16,154 bases of DNA from an uncultured Collinsella sp. (lineage in GTDB: Bacteria; Actinomycetota; Coriobacteriia; Coriobacteriales; Coriobacteriaceae). Of this stretch, positions 1 through 7,267 are shown one piece after another. A program made the position numbers and the translations under genes. The DNA is taken from positions 1 through 16,154 of the forward strand of contig UQEO01000041.1 in NCBI GenBank assembly GCA_900540095.1, given 5' to 3'. Position 1 is the first letter of the stretch, and the number at the start of each line of letters is the position of its first letter. The notes below the pieces were generated by a model, which saw only the letters and a list, made by a program, of their open reading frames with translations, was not told the origin of the DNA and searched no databases.

Positions 1-8
1 TCAATTTC

Positions 9-40
9 AAGGGCGCGACCAGAAGGTCAGCGCCCTTTCA
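9..40 (+). terminator. Intrinsic terminator of an upstream gene outside the window
   Basis: The arms AAGGGCGC (9-16) and GCGCCCTT (30-37) pair. Inside them GACC (17-20) pairs with GGTC (25-28) around an AGAA tetraloop, leaving one bulged A at 29. The T-rich tail (TTTCATTTC) lies on the plus-strand side, so it most likely ends a plus-strand transcript entering from the left. On the minus strand the tail is poor (TTGAAATT), so it is a weaker candidate terminator for the carboxypeptidase gene. Confidence 0.6.
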
Positions 41-132
41 TTTCACGTCACCTTGCTCGCTTAGGGTCGTTTTCGCTGACGTTGCCAAGACATCGGTGTC
101 AACATGGTTGGCGATGGCGTGCTGGTCAATCC

Positions 133-1716
133 TTACAGTTGGTACAGCGTGGTGAACTTGTCCTGCAGGTAGCTGCAGTAGTAGCGGGCATCGAACGACA
201 TGCCGCACGCGCCCTTTATGAGCTCCGGCGCGTCCTTGGCGCGGCCCCACTGCCAAATGTGCTCGCCCAGCCAGGCGCGGACGGGTGTCAGGTCGCCGCT
301 CGCACAGGCGCCGGTAAGGTCGACGCCGTCGCGGCACATGGCCGGCACAAACATGGCGTCGTAAGCGCTACCCAGCGCATACGTGGGGAAGTAGCCAAAC
401 GAGCCGCCGCTCCAGTGCGTATCCTGTAGGCAGCCGTGCGTGTCGTCGGGAACGGGAATGCCCAGGTACTCATCCATGAAGCGGTTCCAAAGCGCGGGGA
501 TGTCCTTGGCCGTGGCCTCGCCGGCAAACAGCATGCGCTCGATCTCGTAGCGCACCATAACGTGCAGCGGATAGGTGAGCTCGTCGGCCTCGGTGCGGAT
601 CAGCGAAGGCTGCGCGATGTTCACGGCGTGGTAGAGCGTGTCCTCGTCGACGTCGCCGTAGACCTCGGGTGCGTGGCGGCGTAGCACCTCGAGCAGCGGT
701 CCCATAAAGGCGCGGCTGCGACCCACGGTGTTCTCGAAAAAGCGGCTCTGACTCTCGTGGATGCCCATGGAGGTACCACCCTCAAGACAGGTGCGCGCAT
801 AGGCAGGATTGACGCCCAGCTCGTACATGGCGTGTCCCGCCTCGTGGATGATGCTGTAGACGTTGGAGATACAGTCGTTCTCGTAGATGTGCGTCGCGAT
901 GCGCGCATCGCCCACCGAGAAGCCCTCGCTAAACGGATGCTCGGTAAAGGCAAGTGTGGTGTCATCCAGGTCCAGGCCGACAAGCTTCATCAGGTCGAAG
1001 CTCATGGCACGCTGGGCGCCCTCGGGCACGCGGGCGTGCAAAAAGTCGGCATCGGGCTGCTGGCCGCGCTCGCCGATGGCGTGCACGAGCGGCACGACCG
1101 TCGCCTTGACCTCATCGCAAAACGCATCGAAGCTCTTGGCGGAAAGGCCGCGCTCGTACTGGTCGAGCCAAACATCGTATGGGTCGCGCTTGGGGTCCAT
1201 AAGTTCGGCCTGATGCTTAAGTTGGGCGATGATCCTATCCACATAGGGCTCAAAGCTCACCCAGTCATTGGCCGTCTTGGCCTTGTGCCACACGGCATCG
1301 GCCTCGCAGGTGAGCCTGGTCCAGGCCTCGGCCTCCTCGGTGGGAATGACGCTTGCCTCGCGCTGGTCGCGGCCGAGCACGCGGATCTCGTCGAGCAGCT
1401 GCGGGTCGTCTACGTGTCCGCCTGCAACCGTCTCGCGCGCTAACGAGCGTACGAGCTCAACGGACTTCTCGCTGGTCAAGAGTTTGTGATGCTCGCCGGC
1501 AAGCATGCCCATGGCGTCGGCACGGGCGGCAGCACCGTTGGCAGGAGCAATCGTCGCTCCATCGAACTCGGCAATCTTGAGCAGGTACTCGCGAGTCCAC
1601 AGCTTGCCCTCGAGTTTGCGGAACTTTTTGACGGCCTTGTCGACTTTAGCAGCCTTGACGCCCTTGGCAGCCTTTGCCACGGCGGCCTGGGCCTTCTTAT
1701 CGAGTTTCTTTCCCAT
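133..1716 (-). CDS. M32 family metallocarboxypeptidase (carboxypeptidase Taq type)
   Basis: This is a cytosolic zinc carboxypeptidase that trims C-terminal residues from peptides. The 527-residue protein carries the whole M32 motif set in order: HPF (260-262), DARIAT (270-275), the zinc site HEAGH (291-295) with HESQ (320-323, E321 the likely third ligand), IRTEADE (373-379) and GCLQDTHW (428-435). Length matches the family (about 500) plus an N-terminal Lys/Ala-rich stretch of roughly 35 residues. The ATG start is supported by AAGGA about 8 nt upstream on the minus strand. No signal peptide is visible. It is divergent from the T-box/pheST unit, is transcribed alone, and has no evident functional tie to its neighbours. 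The family call is secure; substrate preference cannot be read from sequence. Confidence 0.95.
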   Translation of the reverse strand: MGKKLDKKAQAAVAKAAKGVKAAKVDKAVKKFRKLEGKLWTREYLLKIAEFDGATIAPANGAAARADAMGMLAGEHHKLLTSEKSVELVRSLARETVAGGHVDDPQLLDEIRVLGRDQREASVIPTEEAEAWTRLTCEADAVWHKAKTANDWVSFEPYVDRIIAQLKHQAELMDPKRDPYDVWLDQYERGLSAKSFDAFCDEVKATVVPLVHAIGERGQQPDADFLHARVPEGAQRAMSFDLMKLVGLDLDDTTLAFTEHPFSEGFSVGDARIATHIYENDCISNVYSIIHEAGHAMYELGVNPAYARTCLEGGTSMGIHESQSRFFENTVGRSRAFMGPLLEVLRRHAPEVYGDVDEDTLYHAVNIAQPSLIRTEADELTYPLHVMVRYEIERMLFAGEATAKDIPALWNRFMDEYLGIPVPDDTHGCLQDTHWSGGSFGYFPTYALGSAYDAMFVPAMCRDGVDLTGACASGDLTPVRAWLGEHIWQWGRAKDAPELIKGACGMSFDARYYCSYLQDKFTTLYQL

Positions 1717-1834
1717 ACCGTATCCTTAATCTCGCAGGCCGAGCGCCGCAGGCGGGTGCGCGGCCAATTTGCACAGCTACCTGCCTTGTACCCAGCGCGA
1801 ACAAAACGGAACGCGGCGATGCGCTCGCGAAATG

Positions 1835-1843
1835 TGTTATCCT
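1835..1843 (+). promoter_or_regulatory. Putative extended -10 promoter of the T-box/pheS transcript
   Basis: TG at 1835-1836, one base, then TATCCT (1838-1843) forms an extended -10 element. It lies about 15-20 nt before the first recognisable T-box Stem I sequence, so transcription would begin near 1850. No convincing -35 hexamer is at the right distance, as expected for extended -10 promoters. TATAGC at 1843-1848 is an overlapping alternative. Confidence 0.45.
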
Positions 1844-1856
1844 ATAGCCCAATGCG

Positions 1857-2136
1857 TTGACGGAGAGGGTTTTTGCCCGCCGCGTCGCCGGCAAGAGAGG
1901 GAAGGTCATGGGCTGCAAGCCTTCCTGCGGTGGCAAGGGCCAAGCGTTCACTCCCGAGCAGCGACCTCAACGGGCGCGCGGCCAGCGGCGGCGATGTCCC
2001 CAGTAGGGAAGCCGTGAGCCTCGCGACAAGGGGCAAAGAGTGGGCGCGGCGGGCCAGACATCCGCCGGGTCAAACAAGGTGGTACCGCGGAATTCAACCG
2101 TCCTTGGGCAATGTACATGCCCGAGGGCGGTTTTTT
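1857..2136 (+). promoter_or_regulatory. T-box leader (tRNA-Phe sensing) of pheS
   Basis: A full T-box riboswitch controlling transcription. The basal Stem I helix pairs GGAG (1862-1865) with CTCC (1951-1954). Directly 5' of CTCC is TTCA, whose TTC (1947-1949) is the likely Phe specifier codon. The Stem I apex has AGAGAGG followed by GAAGG (1901-1905)/CCTTC (1920-1924) closing a GGC-TGCAA-GCC hairpin, the usual tRNA-elbow-binding region. A GC-rich Stem III lies around 2046-2070. The conserved T-box sequence is AAGGTGGTACCGCGG (2076-2090). Its TGGT (2080-2083) matches the ACCA 3' end of uncharged tRNA. CAAGG (2075-2079) can pair with CCTTG (2102-2106) as the antiterminator, in competition with the terminator at 2098-2136. 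Uncharged tRNA-Phe should therefore raise pheST expression. Confidence 0.95.
2098..2136 (+). terminator. T-box regulated terminator
   Basis: CCGTCCTTGGGCA (2098-2110) pairs along its full 13 nt, with two G-U pairs, to TGCCCGAGGGCGG (2118-2130) around a 7-nt loop. Six T residues (2131-2136) follow. Its 5' arm shares CCTTG with the antiterminator, so it is the OFF state of the T-box switch. Confidence 0.93.
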
Positions 2137-2221
2137 GTTACCGAACCGGGCCGCGTTTTCGCAATGCTAGGCGGCATCGGTCGCCCCGGCAAGCGAATGC
2201 GCGAGAGACGAAAGGGAAGAC

Positions 2222-3298
2222 ATGAGTCTGATTGATGATCTGGTCAAACTCGAGGAAGAGGCCAAGGAGCTCGTTGCAGGCGCCGACGACGCCGCCAAGC
2301 TCGAGGCTGCGCGCGTTGAGCTGCTCGGTCGCAAGGGTCGCATCACCGGCCTGATGCGCATGATGGGCAAGCTCGCCCCCGAGGATCGTCCCGTGATGGG
2401 CAAGCGCGCCAACGAGATGCGCCAGCTGATCGAGGGCATGCTCGACGAGCGCACCACCGAGATGAAGGCCGCCGCCCTCAAGCACGCACTCGAGCACGAG
2501 GCCGTCGACATCACGCTGCCGGGCATCCGTCCGCAGATCGGTCACCAGCACCTGATCAAGCAGATCATCGAGGAGGCCGAGGACATCTTCTGCGGCATCG
2601 GCTACACCGTCGAGTCCGGCCCCATGGTCGATACCTCCTACTACAACTTCACCGCGCTCAACGCGCCCATGGATCACCCGAGCCGCTCGGCTCGCGACAC
2701 GTTCTATGTGGTCGACAACAACCCCGGCAGCGTCGCGCATCCTGAGGCTCACGCTCACGGTGAGTCCGACGTGCTGCTGCGCACCCAGACCTCGGGCGTG
2801 CAGATCCACACCATGGAGTCGCAGAAGCCGCCCATCTACATGATCTGCCCGGGCACCGTCTACCGTCCCGATACGGCCGACGCCTGCCACCTGCCGCAGT
2901 TCAACCAGATTGAGGGCCTGGTCGTCGACGAGGGCATCACCTTTGGCGATCTTAAGGGCACGCTCGACTACTTTGTTAAGTGCATGTTTGGCGAGGACCG
3001 CAAGACGCGCTACCGCCCGCATTTCTTCCCCTTCACCGAGCCTTCCTGCGAGGTGGACGTGAGCTGCCACGTGTGCGGCGGCAAGGGCTGCAACTTCTGC
3101 AAGCACAGCGGCTGGATCGAGATCCTGGGCTGCGGCATGGTCGACCCCAACGTCCTGATCAACTGCGGCATCGACCCCGAGAAGTACACCGGCTTCGCCT
3201 TTGGTATTGGCGCCGAGCGCGTCGCGGCACTGCGCTACGACCTGCCCGACCTCAGAACGCTCATGACGGGCGATATGCGTTTCTTGAATCAGTTCTAG
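2222..3298 (+). CDS. pheS: Phenylalanyl-tRNA synthetase alpha subunit
   Basis: Catalytic subunit of the alpha2-beta2 synthetase that charges tRNA-Phe in the cytosol. The class II core is visible: motif 1 around residues 107-133, motif 2 from LLRTQTSGVQ (185-194) to about 215, FPFTEPS (269-275), and motif 3 GFAFGIGAERVAALRY (324-339). Four cysteines (C282, C285, C290, C293) make a small CxxC-x4-CxxC cluster seen in many actinobacterial PheS proteins. Between DTFY (159-162) and the motif 2 arginine there is a His-rich insertion of roughly 15 residues (about 166-183) that E. coli and Bacillus proteins lack. The start ATG has GGGAAG just upstream. It lies 85 nt after the T-box terminator, so that leader controls it. 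Confidence 0.98.
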   Translation: MSLIDDLVKLEEEAKELVAGADDAAKLEAARVELLGRKGRITGLMRMMGKLAPEDRPVMGKRANEMRQLIEGMLDERTTEMKAAALKHALEHEAVDITLPGIRPQIGHQHLIKQIIEEAEDIFCGIGYTVESGPMVDTSYYNFTALNAPMDHPSRSARDTFYVVDNNPGSVAHPEAHAHGESDVLLRTQTSGVQIHTMESQKPPIYMICPGTVYRPDTADACHLPQFNQIEGLVVDEGITFGDLKGTLDYFVKCMFGEDRKTRYRPHFFPFTEPSCEVDVSCHVCGGKGCNFCKHSGWIEILGCGMVDPNVLINCGIDPEKYTGFAFGIGAERVAALRYDLPDLRTLMTGDMRFLNQF

Positions 3299-3310
3299 GC
3301 TGCGGCTTGC

Positions 3311-3395
3311 CCAAGCACGGCACCTCGGCGCTCATTCGTCGCTTGCGTACCAAAGTACGCGGCGCTCCTCTTTCGGGCCGATCTGCCGCACTTGG
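3311..3395. repeat. Palindromic element between pheS and pheT
   Basis: An ~85-nt interrupted palindrome fills the pheS-pheT gap. The core GCGTAC (3345-3350)/GTACGC (3355-3360) closes a CAAA loop. It extends outward through CGCT/GGCG with one bulged T, then TCGGC (3325-3329)/GCCGA (3377-3381), and ends in 12-nt outer arms CCAAGCACGGCA (3311-3322)/TGCCGCACTTGG (3384-3395) with two mismatches. No T tract follows, so it is not a standard terminator. It resembles REP/BIME-type extragenic elements, but I see no second copy of it in this window. Confidence 0.7.
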
Positions 3396-3482
3396 ACAAC
3401 CCTCGCTTTGTAAGGAATGTTCACAAAGTTGAAGTTTTCACCTGCATCTCTTCGCAGGCTTTCAGTATGAAAGGAGAGCTAG

Positions 3483-5936
3483 ATGCGTGTTTCTTACGAC
3501 TGGCTCAAGACCATGATCGATATTCCGGAGGATCCCAAGACCCTTTCGGACGAATATATCCGTACCGGCACCGAGGTCGAGGCGATCGACACCGTGGGCG
3601 AGTCCTTCGACCACGTGGTGACCGCCCAGGTGCTCACCAAGACCCCGCACCCCGATAGCGACCACATGTATGTGTGCTCGGTCGACGTGGGTGACAAGAA
3701 CCTCGACGCCGACGGCAACCCCGCTCCGCTGCAGATCGTCTGCGGCGCGCAGAACTTCGAGGCCGGTGACCACATCGTCACGGCCATGATCGGCGCTGTC
3801 CTGCCCGGCGACGTCAAGATCAAGAAGAGCAAGCTTCGCGGCGTCGTGTCCATGGGCATGAACTGCTCCGCGCGCGAGCTCGGCTTGGGCGGCGACCACT
3901 CCGGCATCATGATCCTGCCCGAGGATACGCCCTGCGGCATGCCGTTTGCCGAGTACGTGGGCTCGAGCGACACCGTGCTCGACTGCGAGATCACGCCCAA
4001 CCGTCCCGATTGCCTGTCCATGATCGGCATGGCCCGCGAGACCGGCGCCATCTTCGACCGCGATTTCCACGTTGAGCTGCCCGCCATCAAGGCCGAGACC
4101 GGCCGCGCGACCGACGACGAGCTTTCGGTCGAGATTGCCGACGAGGGCCTGTGCGACCGCTACGTTGCCCGCATCGTGCGCAACGTCAAGGTCGGCCCGT
4201 CGCCCGACTGGATGGTCAAGCGCCTTAACGCCTTGGGCGTGCGCCCGCACAACAACATCGTCGACATCACCAACTATGTGATGATGCTCACCGGTCAGCC
4301 GCTGCACGCCTTTGACCTGGACACCTTTGCCGAGCGCGATGGCCACCGTCGTGTGGTGGTTCGCGCCGCCCAGCAGGACGAGAAGTTCACGACGCTCGAC
4401 GGCGAGGAGCGCACGCTTGACGCCGGCATGGGCCTCATCACCGACGGCGAGCGCCCCGTGGCGTTGGCCGGCGTTATGGGTGGCATGGATTCCGAGATCG
4501 AGGACGATACCGTTGACGTGATGGTCGAGAGCGCCTGCTTCAATGCCGGCCGCACCTCGCACACCAGCCGCGACCTTTCGCTGATCTCCGACGCCTCCAT
4601 TCGCTTTGAGCGCCAGGTCGACGAGACCGGCTGCGTGGATGTCGCCAACGTTACCTGCGCGCTGATCGAGGAGATCGCCGGCGGCGAGGTTGCTCCCGGC
4701 TATGTCGACGTTTTCCCCGCGCCCAAGACCATCGACAGCATTAAGCTGCGCCTGGCCCGCGTGCACGCCATCTGCGGTGCCGACATCGAGCCCGACTTTA
4801 TCGAGCGCTCGCTCACCCGCCTGGGCTGCACCGTCGAGCGCGACGGCGAGGACTTTATGGTCACGCCGCCGAGCTTCCGTCCCGACCTGCCGCGTGAGAT
4901 CGACCTGATCGAGGAGGTTCTGCGCCTGTGGGGCATGGGTCGCGTCACGGCGACCATTCCGGCTGCCAAGAACCACATCGGCGGTCTGACGCGCGAGCAG
5001 AAGCTTACCCGCAAGGTTGGCGAGATCCTGCGCGCCTGTGGCCTCAACGAGACCACGACCTTTGGCTTTGCCGCCCCGGGCGACCTGGAGAAGATTGGCA
5101 TGTCCACCGAGGGCCGCGGCTGCCCCGTGGTTCTCATGAACCCGCTGGTCGCCGAGCAGACCGAGATGCGTCGTTCGCTGCTGCCGGGCCTGCTGCAGTC
5201 CGTGGCCTACAACGAGGCGCACGGTACGCCCAACGTGCACCTGTACGAGGTCGGCAGCCTGTTCCACGGTCGCGAGAACGCCAGCCTGCCCAAGGAGACC
5301 AAGTCCGTGGCGGGTGTGCTCTCGGGCCAGTGGAGCGAGCGGTCCTGGAACATGAAGTACCGCAAGCTGCGCTTCTTCTTTGGCAAGGGCATTGTCGAGG
5401 AGCTGCTTGCTCAGCTGCGCATCGAGAAGGTTCGCTTCCGTCCCGTCGAGGGCGAGGGCTATGCCTTCTTGCAGCCGGGTCGCGCCGCCGAGGTTCTGTC
5501 CGGCGGTACCGTGCTGGGCTGGGTTGGCGAGATTCACCCCGAGGCGCGCGAGGCTATGGGCATTGACGAGGTTGTCGTTGCCTTTGAGCTCGACCTGGAC
5601 AAGCTGATCAAGGGCGCCCGCAACCAGGAGAACTACCGTGAGTTCTCGCAGTACCCGGCCGTTGAGCACGATCTGGCTATCGTAGTCGACAACACTGTGA
5701 CCTGCGAGGATCTTGAGCGCCGTATTACCAGCGCCGGAGGCAAGCTTCTCGAGGGCGTGCGTCTGTTCGACGTCTACCGCGATCCCATCCGCGTCGGAGC
5801 GGGCAAGAAGTCCATGGCCTTTGCGCTTACGTATCGCTCCGACGACCACACGCTTACCAGCGAAGAGGTCGAAAAGGCGCACCAGAAGATCGTTACCAAG
5901 GTGTGCAAGGGCGTAAACGGCGAGGTCCGCGGCTAG
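3483..5936 (+). CDS. pheT: Phenylalanyl-tRNA synthetase beta subunit
   Basis: Beta subunit of PheRS: tRNA binding, editing of mischarged Tyr, and scaffolding of the catalytic subunit. The 817 residues are full length for the long bacterial type. Domains in order are: an EMAP-like tRNA-binding domain (about 41-152, with HPDSD and LRGVVSMGMNCS); the B3/B4 editing region (about 210-390, with HNNIVDITNYVM and the ISDASIRFERQVD segment); a B5 DNA-binding-like domain (about 419-490); the catalytic-like core; and a C-terminal FDX-ACB anticodon-binding domain (about 718-815, YREFSQYPAVEHDLAIVV). AAGGAGAG (3471-3478) sets the ATG start. It probably shares the T-box transcript with pheS despite the 184-bp gap. 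A 13-bp terminator lies about 110 nt downstream. Confidence 0.98.
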   Translation: MRVSYDWLKTMIDIPEDPKTLSDEYIRTGTEVEAIDTVGESFDHVVTAQVLTKTPHPDSDHMYVCSVDVGDKNLDADGNPAPLQIVCGAQNFEAGDHIVTAMIGAVLPGDVKIKKSKLRGVVSMGMNCSARELGLGGDHSGIMILPEDTPCGMPFAEYVGSSDTVLDCEITPNRPDCLSMIGMARETGAIFDRDFHVELPAIKAETGRATDDELSVEIADEGLCDRYVARIVRNVKVGPSPDWMVKRLNALGVRPHNNIVDITNYVMMLTGQPLHAFDLDTFAERDGHRRVVVRAAQQDEKFTTLDGEERTLDAGMGLITDGERPVALAGVMGGMDSEIEDDTVDVMVESACFNAGRTSHTSRDLSLISDASIRFERQVDETGCVDVANVTCALIEEIAGGEVAPGYVDVFPAPKTIDSIKLRLARVHAICGADIEPDFIERSLTRLGCTVERDGEDFMVTPPSFRPDLPREIDLIEEVLRLWGMGRVTATIPAAKNHIGGLTREQKLTRKVGEILRACGLNETTTFGFAAPGDLEKIGMSTEGRGCPVVLMNPLVAEQTEMRRSLLPGLLQSVAYNEAHGTPNVHLYEVGSLFHGRENASLPKETKSVAGVLSGQWSERSWNMKYRKLRFFFGKGIVEELLAQLRIEKVRFRPVEGEGYAFLQPGRAAEVLSGGTVLGWVGEIHPEAREAMGIDEVVVAFELDLDKLIKGARNQENYREFSQYPAVEHDLAIVVDNTVTCEDLERRITSAGGKLLEGVRLFDVYRDPIRVGAGKKSMAFALTYRSDDHTLTSEEVEKAHQKIVTKVCKGVNGEVRG

Positions 5937-6043
5937 GTCCTGCGCCGGATATAGGCCAGCGTCGGCTGCCGCCGAGTCTTACGTGACTGCTGTTTTCGGT
6001 ATAAGGCACCGTTGAGCCTGCATATATGACACGCGCATTACAT

Positions 6044-6078
6044 AACGGCGTGCTGCTTTGTCGGCAGTGCGCCGTTTT
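6044..6078 (+). terminator. Intrinsic terminator of the pheST operon
   Basis: AACGGCGTGCTGC (6044-6056) pairs along 13 positions, with two G-U pairs, to GCAGTGCGCCGTT (6064-6076) around a 7-nt loop. The run TTTT (6075-6078) overlaps the end of the stem. It sits about 110 nt after the pheT stop codon. Its loop also holds the -35 of the next promoter. Confidence 0.75.
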
Positions 6079-6086
6079 GCTATGAT
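6058..6086 (+). promoter_or_regulatory. Promoter of the nickel/cobalt ECF transporter operon
   Basis: The -35 TTGTCG (6058-6063) and -10 TATGAT (6081-6086) are separated by exactly 17 nt, a sigma-70-type arrangement. Transcription would start near 6093, leaving a leader of about 90 nt. The -35 lies in the loop of the pheT terminator hairpin. Confidence 0.6.
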
Positions 6087-6096
6087 AGCCCGCGGC

Positions 6097-6124
6097 GTGT
6101 TACGAATCTGACATTACGTAACAC
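6097..6124 (+). promoter_or_regulatory. Putative NikR operator
   Basis: This is a perfect inverted repeat, GTGTTAC (6097-6103)-N14-GTAACAC (6118-6124); the symmetry extends one further base inward on each side. From memory of comparative genomics, NikR sites in some non-enteric bacteria have the form GTGTTAC-N13/14-GTAACAC. The site lies just downstream of the inferred start site, where a bound repressor would block transcription of the M/Q/O genes. The inverted repeat is seen directly; the NikR assignment is inferred, and nikR is not in this window. Confidence 0.65.
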
Positions 6125-6181
6125 TGGAAAGGTGATTCAAGCGGCGTTGCAATTCCGTGCGCCGATAACCGGGAGGCGTAC

Positions 6182-7267
6182 ATGCACATTCCAGATAATT
6201 ATCTGTCCCCGCAGACCGATGCCGTTATGGCGGTGGCGATGGTGCCCGTTTGGATCCACTGCATCAAAAAGGTGCGCGCCACGCTCGATCGCGAGCACAT
6301 GGCGTTCCTGGGCATCTGCGCCGCGTTCTCCTTCCTGCTCATGATGTTCAACGTGCCGCTGCCTGGCGGCACCACAGGCCACGCCGTCGGCGGCGCGCTC
6401 ATCGCGCTGCTGCTGGGTCCCGAGGCCGCTGCCATCGCGGTTTCGGTCGCGCTGGCGCTGCAGGCGCTGCTGTTTGGCGACGGCGGCGTCCTGTCCTTTG
6501 GCGCCAACTGCTTTAACATGGCCTTCGTGCTGCCGTTTGCCGCTGCTGTCGTGTTCCGTGCGCTCAACAGCCGTTTGCACGACAAGAGCTGGGGCACCTC
6601 GATTTCTGCCATCGTGAGCGGTTGGGTCGGCCTGTGCCTGGCGGCCCTGTGCGCGGCAATCGAGTTTGGTATTCAGCCGATGCTCTTTACCAACGCTTCG
6701 GGCGCGCCGCTGTACTGCCCCTTCCCGCTGTCCGTGGCTATTCCGGCCATGTTGATCCCGCATATGTTGGTTGCCGGCGTGATCGAGGGCGTGGCGACGG
6801 CCGCCATCTACGGTTTCATTAAGAAGACGGCGCCGAGCATTATCGTCGGGCCCGAGGCCGTCGATGGCCAGCTTGCTGCCGAGGGCGCTGCTGCCAAGAA
6901 GACCTCGCTGGTCCCCACGCTCATCTTGGTTGCCGTGCTTGTCGTGGCCACGCCGCTGGGCCTGCTGGCCACGGGTGACGCTTGGGGTGAGTGGGACGCC
7001 GAGGGCGCCGCGACCGCCGTTCAGGAGGCTGGTGACGACAGCCTGCAGGCTTCGGTCGGTCTCGATACTCCGACCTTTGCCGATGCGCTGCCCACGGGCG
7101 ATTACCTGCAGGCCTATTCCGAGGAGCAAGGCCTTGGCTTTGCCGGCCAGGCTGCCATGTATATCCTGTCCGGCGTGATTGGCGTGGCGGTGCTCACCAT
7201 CGCATTCCGCCTGATCTCGCTGACGGTCAAGGAAAGCGGTGCTCATGGCAATAGCCGAGCTGCCTAG
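6182..7267 (+). CDS. ECF transporter substrate-binding protein, CbiM/NikM fused to an N-like domain
   Basis: Membrane substrate-capture component of an energy-coupling-factor importer for Ni2+ or Co2+. The N-terminus MHIPDNYLSP is diagnostic. His2 and His67 (in GGTTGHAVGG) match the metal ligands known from NikM2, where the Met1 amine, His2 and His67 bind Ni2+. Several hydrophobic segments span about residues 10-215. A C-terminal extension (about 230-350) has a membrane helix, TPLGLLATGDAWGEW, an extracytoplasmic loop and a final helix. This is the PDGLE/CbiN-NikN-like part, so M and N are fused. GGGAGG (6171-6176) precedes the ATG. The 3' end overlaps the next gene. A NikR-like operator upstream and no visible B12 riboswitch favour nickel, but cobalt is not excluded. 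Confidence 0.92.
   Translation: MHIPDNYLSPQTDAVMAVAMVPVWIHCIKKVRATLDREHMAFLGICAAFSFLLMMFNVPLPGGTTGHAVGGALIALLLGPEAAAIAVSVALALQALLFGDGGVLSFGANCFNMAFVLPFAAAVVFRALNSRLHDKSWGTSISAIVSGWVGLCLAALCAAIEFGIQPMLFTNASGAPLYCPFPLSVAIPAMLIPHMLVAGVIEGVATAAIYGFIKKTAPSIIVGPEAVDGQLAAEGAAAKKTSLVPTLILVAVLVVATPLGLLATGDAWGEWDAEGAATAVQEAGDDSLQASVGLDTPTFADALPTGDYLQAYSEEQGLGFAGQAAMYILSGVIGVAVLTIAFRLISLTVKESGAHGNSRAA

Noticed and set aside
3441..3458. CCTGC-N8-GCAGG hairpin before pheT as a terminator or attenuator
   Set aside because: Only 5 bp, with no T tract and an 8-nt loop; too weak to support a regulatory call.
3462..5882. Long open frame of 806 codons on the minus strand opposite pheT
   Set aside because: It is the antisense shadow of a well-supported PheT protein in GC-rich DNA; its translation is low-complexity (Leu, Ala, Gly, Val, Asp, His) with no domain.
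5937..6181. Cobalamin riboswitch upstream of the CbiM-like gene
   Set aside because: I looked for the B12 box and the usual conserved segments and did not find them; the region holds a terminator, a promoter and the NikR-like repeat.
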